This document shows, one piece after another, positions 55,555-64,000 of a stretch of DNA of 64,000 nucleotides; positions within the stretch are counted from its first letter, which is position 1, and each line of letters starts with the position of its first letter. Under the pieces are notes generated by a model. It ran no database searches, was not told where the DNA came from, and was given only the letters and a program-made list of their open reading frames with translations. Source of the DNA: Siderastrea radians (lineage: Eukaryota; Cnidaria; Anthozoa; Scleractinia; Rhizangiidae); NCBI GenBank assembly GCA_964017195.1, contig OZ024897.1, forward strand, positions 35,665,036 through 35,729,035. Reading direction: 5' to 3'. The position numbers and the translations under genes are program-made.

Positions 55555-58500
55555 ATGAAAACACAGATGTGTTAATTAGTACACTGGCTATCCCTTCGTG
55601 ATATCCCTTTCATTTCTGTGATTTAGAAGAATACAGACTACTGTATATCCTAGTGATTCTGTATTTTATTTTCTGTGATATCAAATGCATTAACTTTCTT
55701 ACTGGCACGTTTTAATTTATTCTTCCTTTTACTTTAGGTTATGACCTGCAAGATGGAAAGTGTGAAACATGGCTGAAGAAAGTTAACCATAACTCATCTT
55801 TTCATGGTTTCGGAAACTATGAATTTATGCTCTAAATGAAACAGTTAAACACTGGGACACTGAATGAGCTCAATGAAACTTACAAATAGTGAAAATGTTC
55901 ACAGTCAACTGAGGAAAAATATGAAATGAATTAATGGAACTGCTTCCTTCTTTCCACCCAACAAAATCTCAAATTTACTTTGACTATGAACTTTCAACTC
56001 ACCACATCCATATTTTTCAAAACTTCAGTTTGAGGCAGATTTTTTCCACAAAAGAACACATATCGCTTTTTGTAGTAAAAGTACATTCTCCCTAACTATC
56101 TTTCAGTAAAGGTAACTAAAAATGGTCTGAATTTCAAAAATGACTCATGAAAACTATATTAATATTGATCTAGTAAATTGAATATGAAACGATTGCAGTT
56201 CAATTTGCATCAAATTCCTTTTTTGTTTCCTGGATTTAAATGCTAGTCCCCAAATAAGTATATGCTGGCTTTGTTAATTACTTATAATGCCAGTTGGATG
56301 AGGCCATTTTAAAATAATAGTTCTTTTGGTGTCCCAGTGTTTGAGGTTCCTTCAAAAACAACAAGTGCCTCCAGCCTTATCGTAAATTTGAAATAAGCGC
56401 TTCCCTTTGAGTAAGTACACCCCTCCCCTGGCCTGCTTTTTGTAGACGACTAATGAGACAACAAAGGTTGAGTGTAGCGTTTGTCGTGTTTATCTCTCGT
56501 CATTTTTTAGTCACTGGTAATTCTAAATGAACGTTTAACTGCTGTTGAGCGAAGTAAAGCAAACTGCAGCAAATGCAAACGACTTTTGAAATTAATGCTG
56601 AGTAGTAAGTCACTATGTTGTGTAGATAAGATTGGTCACAAGCCAATTACACAAATTAGTATCCAACTGGTCACGATTTGGGAAAAATTAAAAAGGGCCT
56701 CCCCTCAAATAAATGCCTCCTCTGAATAAGCACTCCCCACCTCATCCTACAAATATTGAAAAAGTGCCCCATTAGTGCTTCTTCAAGGATTTACAATAAG
56801 AGACAGCACATTCCAAAAAATTCCAAGAGCAGTCCTTTGGTGGTGCAAAATTTTCAAGACAAAGTGAAAATTGCTGAGACTCTTGTTTTCCAGAGGACCA
56901 TTCACCACCCTTAGAGTGCATGCCAGCCTGGAGGAAAACTTCTGCACATGGAGTTTTCCCAATAATACATTTCTCCCAAATTATGTTTGCTGTCCATTTG
57001 GCATTGCTACAGCTAAATAATGTTTTCCAGTTTGCTCTTGTTTGTGTATTTAGTACATATGAGAAAAAGGAATGGGGCTGTCAAATATGCCTAAATTAAA
57101 AGTACATCTCAAATAAAGGTTTCCTTCAAATCAATGTCAGTTGGACACAGGCATCTATTAAATAAATACTGCTCTGGGGATGCTTATTTGAGAAAATATG
57201 GAATTTACTGGTATACAAATGCTCTCATATATTTTTATATGGAATATTCGCATACCATCTAATCGAGCATACACTGTCAACACTCTGGAGGCTTCATGTG
57301 CCTATCAAAAATTTTAGTTTATCTGGATTCCACCTATATTGACAGCCATTTACACATTACAAGATGTAATATATTAAGTAGTAAGCAAAGGGACAAATGA
57401 AAATAAACTTCTTTTCTTGTCTCCTGTAAAAACCAATTTATTTGTTTATATATTTATATTTTTATTTGTTATTAGTATTATTATATTATTTGCAACATAC
57501 ACTGCACTCTGTACTTCCATTTCATTTTTGAAAGCTAAAGGATTCAGTTTCTCAGGGTTGTTTCAAAATCTCAATTTCTGCCATGTGAAATGCCTTTGCC
57601 AAATTTTGTTCATGTTGACACGGTATCTAAACACCAGCTGGCCATTACTGCGAATTACATTGGGGTCTGCAATGAATGAACGACAGAGTCTGCGTACGTA
57701 CCAGTTACCATGTGTCCAAGATATTTCTTCACACGGGTTCAGCTATTTGAACTCTGATAAATTAATGCCTAGCAAAAGAATACTTCAGGAGTCTTGTTCG
57801 ATCAAGGTTTTATTCAAGCGTTGGGTAATGCGTCCGGTGCAGAATAGAATGGACCACTCCAGGCGGAAATATCTTCGCTCACAACAAACATATAGACTAG
57901 TACTCGACTTTTAAGAGCTCATCGACTGCGTATGTATCGGTACTCAAGCCGTGTTCACTGCAAAACATGCATTCTATCGATGTTTTTCTTCTCATCTCAT
58001 TGCTTCGGTCTCCTGAAATATTCACGCAAGTCCAAACGTTTAACTGCACTGGTCGCCTGCGTACCGCTTGTACAAAAAGATTCCTGGTCCCTCAGCATCT
58101 TGATATCTGTGAATCGAATCCTTGGACGAATAAAATCGTCTACATTTATCCGTGCTGAGGTTGATTTTCACGGTAATCCTACAAGCATTCTGTATTTCTT
58201 CTACGAGGAAATTTAGCTAGAACTTAGTCCTTTCGCGGTCAAGCCAATGTTTTGGTTCAGCATCTGAACCAATCAAATTACAGGAAACTATATATCCAGT
58301 TCTGGTTGTGGCCCGGACTGAAATGTGTTTAAAATACTAATTTTTCATCTTTTTTTAAAATTTTTTCTTCGGGGGTTATATTAATAGGCTCCTTACATAA
58401 ATACGATAAATTATATATTCTACTAGGATGAAGTTGTTTGTGCCTGCAACTTGTCCCGCTGTGAAGTCCACATTCTCACGTGAAGTTAATTATTAGCCAC

Positions 58501-59450
58501 GGCATTTGATTTTGCTGTATGATTAGGCAGGATCAAAAGAATGCTGATGATTCCTTGTCAAAGAGCCTGTGCTTGCCTTCTCTTTTACGTTCTTACCTCT
58601 CTTATTTTGAGGGTGGTGTAACACTATGCTCCTTTTTGTTATTTTTTGGGAAATTTGTTCGTGCTCGTCATAAAAACATGTTTTTATATCTCTGAGTATT
58701 GAATGCGCGCATGGCTGTAGCGTTGTTGATTGGCTAAGCCCGAGAATTAGACCACAATCTTTTTCTCAACGTAGACTTTTTTACCCTTAGTCGGCTTGAA
58801 ATACGCCTTCAAATACGACAGCTAAAGTAAAACCAGAGAGTCTTTTCGAAGTCGCCCGTGACACCAGCAGAATCGAAAACCAAAACGCTCTGAGCCCAGT
58901 GGTGTGACCAGAGCCCGTCCCTGTGGAATTCAAAGATGCGCGTCCTTAGCTTCAAGGTTGCACTGTCATTGGTCAAGTGCACTCCCAAGTAAGGGGTAGA
59001 CCTTACTTTCAACTGCACTTAAATCTTTTTGTTTTACGCTCATCGCCAGGGCAACAAAGAAACCAAAAAGTGTGGTCATTAAAACGTTCACACTCCAAGT
59101 ACGCGAACTACACTTGAGTGATTTCGCACAACACAACAGCACGTTCCACTCAAAAAGACGTTTTTGATATTAAAAAAAAGAAGGAAAATATGGAGCTTAT
59201 AGAAAACGAACTGCTGCAAATTATTAAACTTTTTAATTATATTCAGCTCATGTTAATTTTTACCTCTTTGATACATTTTACAAAGAGATTTAAACGTGTA
59301 AATAAATCACACGAGGCTCCTATTAAAACGTAAGTCAGACTTGGAAGACGCCTTCAGAAAGGAGTTCACACTACAAGTACGTACAAGTGCACTTCAAGTG
59401 CACTTCAAGTGCACTTAAGAGCCCTAGTGAGAACCGGCCTATTGTGTTGT
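55555..59450. other. Largely anonymous DNA
   Basis: AT-rich. The plus-strand frame at 57417-57914 begins in a T-rich run and has no domain. The minus-strand frame at 58809-59018 follows a plausible acceptor (GTGCAG) and has normal-looking composition (G-L-W-S-H-H-W-A-Q), so it might be a lone exon, but I cannot place it. A 12-bp repeat of ACTTCAAGTGC lies at 59388-59420. Confidence 0.35.
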
Positions 59451-59765
59451 AACAACTGCGTGAATGGAAGTATTTAAATTAAAATAGTATTCATATTAAA
59501 GTATCAGTTAATTAAAATAATTGTTAAAATAAGGCGGTACTATGCCATCAAGGCATTTCTTTACAAAAAGAACAGTAACAATTGCAAACAGATCCACGGC
59601 TGTGCCATGTGTAGTCCCTTTGCCCCCGTTGTGGCTAATCTTTCCACGGAAGTCATCGAGGAATCAGGCAAAGATCCCAACTATTTTTTGAAAAGGACAT
59701 GTGGACGACAGCTTTGTCTCAACTTTCCATATCACCGTGTTAAAGTCAACTGACCCCTAGACTGA
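59451..59765 (+). mobile_element. Second copy of the 1537-2470 repeat with Penelope-like RT scrap
   Basis: GCAAACAGATCCACGGCTGT and TTGTGGCTAATCTTTCCACG match 2287-2365, and the preceding 130 bases match about 1537-1625. The intervening 650 bases seen at the first locus are absent here, so one locus carries an insertion or the other a deletion. Confidence 0.5.
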
Positions 59766-60426
59766 AACTTATAGATCAATGGTAAAAAAAAAAACCTACG
59801 AAACTTTACCTGAGAAAATACCAGATACCTCGTTTTTAATGCAAAACTGTACTTCAAGGGATGGACTATTAAATTGACGACTGAATCGCACAGAAAGTTA
59901 GCGGATTTATCCTTTTTGAAATGTGTTGTGGTTTGAAAGCGCTTTCTATGGATTAAATCGTTTTTCAGCAGGCATTTCAACCAGGACCTTGGCAAATTTG
60001 AATTCCGTTTTCCTACCTTGTCTTCTCTTTAGTACGTGACATGCCGTTGCCCAAACTGAGGGCCTCCAGAAGCTCGGAAAAGCGGTAAAACAAACATACA
60101 ACAGGTAAGGTTTTTTAAACTTTATTTCTATTTTAATGCAGTTTTTGGCGAAAAACTGTCGATTAATATTTTCGATCGAATTTTAGCTCCATACAAACTC
60201 TCATATTACGCTTTGGTTACTTCCCTGGTGGAAGAGGTCTCTCGCCGTGAGAGACCTCTGCTAGTAGGGAATTTGGTCACTTATGGGTAGATGCTCTTCA
60301 AAACAACTTGCACATCCAGCGAAATCGGTTGCACGTAGCTTTTTTCCTCGAAGAAAGAATTGAACGCGTTTGGTTTTCAGAAACGAATAATGGCGTGTAG
60401 AAAAGTTTCAGGAGAAAAGTTTATGC
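59766..60426. other. No gene recognised
   Basis: Contains a short perfect palindrome near 60230-60265 (GAGGTCTCTCGCCGTGAGAG type). Nothing else can be supported. Confidence 0.35.
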
Positions 60427-61326
60427 AGGGTTCAATTCTACCTGTTACCATTCCCCCCCGGGTACAACCCCGGGGATTTGCAATTTTTTTCTTACTTGGC
60501 GGTCTATTCTCCACCCCCGGGCACGCAGAAAGAGACAATTCCCCACCCCCGGGACTCCTCATCGACCACAAATACGTTGTTTTGTGTTCAAAATTGATTT
60601 CCGTACAATAGCACAACCAGACGTTTTGACAAGAACTTAAACGCTTTTCTAGAGTTTACTGAACGAAGGATATTACATAATATTAAAAAACATGGACACT
60701 ATATTGAAAGAGAAAACTGAAGAAAAAAGCCTAACCGCACTGGCATTCGGCTGGCGAGTAAAGAAATGTTCTTCATCGCGTATTTTATTCTAAATATAGC
60801 ACATGCTCAAAAGAGGTCCGGTGACCAAATTGATGACAGCATTTTAAAAGAGTTTTTCTTAGCTTGTTTCACAAGAACACTGTACTGAGGTCTCTGATTA
60901 ATATAAAGCCGTGCATCTGTTTCATACAAATACGCTGAAGAAATATTTCTATGTTTGTGATGAACGTCATCCATTCGAGTACGCATCAAACGCACCTTCG
61001 TTTAACAATTTATAATAAACGTGCCTTTGAATACAGATTTAAATTTCGAGAGATTATTCGTCTCCAACCAGTCTGCTACAAATTCTAGAGATTTTCCCTG
61101 GAAATAGGCTGTGTTCTCTACGCGGTCCGGCGCCATTGTGTCAACTGAGAAGTGATAAGCTAGTGACATGCTTCACAAGAAAAACAAGGAGTTATTTTCG
61201 ATTTGCCCCGCCCCCCTACCCCCGGGACAAAACCGTTTCAAACAATTCCCCACCCCGGGCCCAAAGGGCTGGACTTGTTCCGGGGGTTGCCCGGGGGGGG
61301 GGGATGATAACAGGTAGAATTGAACC
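60427..61326. mobile_element. TIR element with C/G-run ends, about 900 bp
   Basis: GGTTCAATTCTACCTGTTAC at the left mirrors AACAGGTAGAATTGAACC at the right, each followed inward by a C or G run and CCCGGG. ATGCA lies at both outer flanks and may be a short target duplication. No transposase frame is visible. Confidence 0.7.
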
Positions 61327-61493
61327 ATGCATTACTGTCCGGCTTCTTCTGTGAATCTCTGTTGTGGTTTGAATTCATGCGCAAGACAACATGAGAAAAC
61401 TCTTGCGTAAATTTTAAAATTCTGACTTTGAGATTGTATTTTTGGCCAATTTTTAATTGACAACTGGTGTATTTTATTCAAAAGTTAGAAACT

Positions 61494-61892
61494 TAAGACG
61501 ATTTCCGCTCAACGTTCGAGCAGTAAGTGCAAAAATTAAGTTACCAAAAAAATACTTGCAGCACTGTCACATTTTGAGAACAGATAAGAAGAACTTATCG
61601 TTACTTTTGCTCCCAAGCTGACCCAAATTGGATTTGAAGTTATCCATATTTCAATTAAAAAGACGCTTTATGTCAGTTCAAAACAAAATGGCGCCCGTTT
61701 TTAGCATACTTTAACGAGATTTGAAATTAATTTTCTTGAGAATGCTTGAGAATTTCATCGCGGGGTCACTTGGGCAAGTGAACTAGAGTGAGATGTTTCA
61801 AAGAGCATTTAAAATGTTACCGTGCTATGAGTAGTTTTTTGGTAAATATTTTTTGCACTTATTGCTCGAACGTTGAGCGGAATCCGTCTTAA
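61494..61892. mobile_element. MITE with TTAA at both ends (piggyBac/Kolobok type?)
   Basis: The left end TTAAGACGATTTCCGCTCAA and the right end TTGAGCGGAATCCGTCTTAA are inverted, and arms continue through CGTTCGAGCA and GTGCAAAAA for about 50 bases. TTAA target sites are typical of piggyBac and Kolobok. Non-coding. Confidence 0.65.
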
Positions 61893-62145
61893 ATCATTCT
61901 AGATCAAGTGAGTGTTGTTTTTTCGAGCCTCTAAATTGTCCTTTTGTACTGCACACGGGGTTGTTTATTATCAACTGGTAATTTAGTCAAGAAGCGATCA
62001 AAAAACACGCGGCCGTCAATGGGTCTGAGTTGTGACGGCTCAATTTGGTCAACATTGAAATATCCTCCATACTAAACCCACTAGAAAACAACACAGGAAG
62101 CAAAATTGGTCAAAAGACCGAAATAAGATGCGGCATATTGGTATT

Positions 62146-62149
62146 ATTA

Positions 62150-62187
<38 letters not shown>

Positions 62188-62371
62188 TGTAATGCAGATT
62201 ATCATTACTATCAACAATAAGAAGAAGAATTAAGAATTAAGAAAAGAATTTTACTTCTTAAAAATTTTTTTAAACTAATAATTGATTGTAATTTCTTAGC
62301 ATCTTATTCTTATCCGTCCATTGTATTTTCACTATGACTATCAATAAAGGTATTATTATTATAAAAAAAAA

Positions 62372-62425
<54 letters not shown>
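62146..62425. repeat. Two (ATT)n microsatellites and AT-rich linker
   Basis: Runs at 62148-62187 and 62352-62422 are separated by AT-rich DNA with an AATAAA. The right flank (about 62440-62490) resembles the flank of the array at 1135-1330. Confidence 0.85.
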
Positions 62426-62883
62426 ATAAACTATTTGCATAAACTCTTACAGTTAAAAATTTTAAACATCGAAAAAGTGACCCTTACCACTCGATGATTA
62501 TTATTATCGATTATTATTATCGGAAATAATTATATTTTTTGGGGGGGGGGGACAAGTCGCTAGTTCTGATTATGGAGGGCGGGCGCGTGAATCAAACTGG
62601 CGGCTAAACCACAGGCGTCCCAAACTCACGATTCGAGAAATCGATCGAATAAATGATTTATGTAAGCGTATGAATGATTTATGTAAGCGTATGAGTGATT
62701 TATGTAAGCGTATCGAGTGGGACGTGACTACTTGAAGTGCGCGTTGTTGTGTTACAATTTAGGCCGTTGGAAATTTGAGCGCTCTATAAGACTTTGTATG
62801 GAGTTTAAAATAACGTGGAATAAAAGCGCTCGACGAAATAAAATTTTACCTTCTTTTCAATAAAATAAAGAAAATGTACTCAC

Positions 62884-62960
62884 CTTTCTTGATTTCTGTT
62901 GTCCTTTTGGGCTATTTCATCGTTTTTGGGGGGTTTTGAGGTTTTTGTCGTAGCCTTCAT
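62884..62960 (-). CDS. First-exon-like frame in the left arm
   Basis: It starts at ATG (62960-62958), reads M-K-A-T-T-K-T-S-K-P-P-K-N-D-E and ends Q-E-R in phase 2 at the donor AAAG/GTGAGT. The protein is lysine-rich and of unknown function. Its mirror copy at 63144-63220 differs by one residue (K versus R at position 9). Confidence 0.4.
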
Positions 62961-63143
62961 AAGACGTTCGAATTCGAGCGGAAAGGATGAAGTTTTATCC
63001 AAGCTGACTAGACGAGGAGAAAAATGAACTTTCCTTCTTTACGTCGGAAGGGAAAATCAAGCCGCGGATTCGAATTTTGGCGAGAAAACGGCCTCGCGGC
63101 ACGGCTCGTTCGAAATGGCTCTGTCCAGCCTTGACTTTGTCTT

Positions 63144-63220
63144 ATGAAGGCTACGACAAAAACCTCAAGACCCCCCAAAAACGATGAAATAGCCCAAAAG
63201 GACAACAGAAATCAAGAAAG
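63144..63220 (+). CDS. First-exon-like frame in the right arm
   Basis: It starts at ATG 63144 and reads M-K-A-T-T-K-T-S-R-P-P-K-N-D-E, ending at the donor AAAG/GTGAGT in phase 2. It diverges from 62884-62960 across a 183-base interval that would act as a shared promoter if the frames are expressed. No downstream exon was identified inside the window. Confidence 0.4.
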
Positions 63221-63495
63221 GTGAGTACATTTTCTTTATTTTATTGAAAAGAAGGTAAAATTTTATTTCGTCGAGCGCTTTTATTCCACGTTATTTTAAA
63301 CTCCATGCAAAGTCTTATAGAGCGCTCAAATTTCCAACGGCCTAAATTGTAACACAACACCGCGCACTTCAAGTAGTCACGTCCCACTCGATACGCTTAA
63401 ATAAATCACTCATACGCTTACATAAATCATTCATACGCTTACATAAATCATTTATTCGATCGATTTCTCGAATCGTGAGTTTGGGACGCCTGTGG

Positions 63496-64000
63496 CTAAA
63501 CAAGCGACTTGTTTCACCTGCAGCGCGCCATTCCGGAATTATGGCGTCATCCACCGCCATAATTCATATCTTCAACTTCCATTTCCAAAAAACAAACTTC
63601 CGTTTCCACCAACTTCAACTTTCATTTTCAAAACACAAACTTCCATTCTATATAAAGATCAATATTCCCTTAAAGCTTCCGTAGAATATAGCACTAAAAT
63701 TCTCGATAAAGAAATTGCTAAAAAGCGACACTTCACACTCAAACAGTACCAAACACGTCTAAGCATGTCCTATGACGTAGGATGATAGATAACAACTTAT
63801 CTCGAACTCTGAAACAAGGCGAACAAATCGGTTCAAAAATCAACGAGTAAAGCAGAAAAAGACTAACTGGTATATCCTTCTGTGCCGCTTAAGCTATCTA
63901 AGAAGATCGATCCATCGATCGAGTAACAGAATTCCCACTGCCAACATGAGCCCGTTCATTTCGCTTCGCCTGCGATTATTTACCCTGCTCTTGTAACTGT
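63496..64000. other. Right edge, no gene recognised
   Basis: TTCCATTTCCAAAAAACAAACTTCC-like phrases are repeated near 63580-63650. The short plus-strand frames have no support. Confidence 0.3.

Larger units (their letters stand above)
62609..63495. repeat. Inverted duplication, arms about 360 bp, 173-bp spacer
   Basis: CCACAGGCGTCCCAAACTCA at 62609 mirrors the right end at 63495. Position sums of matched bases stay constant (126104), so the arms pair without net gaps to 62965 and 63139. Arms contain three (left) and matching (right) copies of a 21-bp step AATGATTTATGTAAGCGTAT, and each arm carries one copy of the same first-exon-like frame. Confidence 0.9.

Noticed and set aside
57417..57914. 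A 165-codon plus-strand frame with a hydrophobic start
   Set aside because: The hydrophobic start is a T-rich run coding F/I/L, and the rest shows no domain.
58809..59018. Possible lone exon on the minus strand
   Set aside because: Composition is protein-like and an acceptor precedes it, but no partner exon or family could be identified.

Overview
The window is animal nuclear DNA with introns, dense in small inverted-repeat transposons, microsatellites and broken retroelements. It looks cnidarian, most likely an anthozoan such as a stony coral. That is inferred from a large NACHT-LRR receptor with the linker style I associate with coral NLRs, from an animal-type split eIF3c gene, and from repeat families that recall coral genomes. 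No species can be named from sequence alone.

Layout. 1-7.4 kb: repeat-rich intergenic DNA (trinucleotide and hexanucleotide arrays, a Penelope-like reverse transcriptase scrap, a mariner-type MITE, a ~120-bp tandem array with a MITE nested in it). 7.5-11.55 kb (+): one long uninterrupted reading frame for a four-pass membrane protein fused to a NACHT ATPase and about 16 leucine-rich repeats, the most striking gene here. 11.8-15.4 kb: intergenic DNA with MITEs. 15.6-39.0 kb (-): eukaryotic translation initiation factor 3 subunit C (eif3c), of which I reconstruct 27 exons from conserved protein blocks, splice sites and matching intron phases; only the extreme N-terminus is missing. Its introns hold SINEs, MITEs, satellite-like repeats and microsatellites, including a TIR element inserted exactly at a 5' splice site. 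39.7-44.25 kb (+): a decayed Ty1/copia retrotransposon. 46.9-49.9 kb (-): three short candidate exons carrying an eIF4E-binding motif, interleaved with TIR elements. 48.2-55.5 kb: two oppositely oriented copies of a Mutator-like element with terminal arrays of a 7-bp unit, a 1.6-kb palindrome and a broken coiled-coil/basic reading frame. 55.5-64 kb: mostly anonymous DNA, two more TIR elements, and a head-to-head inverted duplication carrying twin first exons.

Two host loci are clear: the NLR-like receptor (innate sensing, inferred) and eif3c (core translation). The eIF4E-binding exons are a weaker third. Everything else is mobile or repetitive DNA. The best candidates for something undescribed are the channel-like four-TM domain joined to NACHT-LRR, the near-clonal LRR array whose variation is focused on two surface positions per repeat, and the transposon whose target-site duplication contains the eif3c splice donor.
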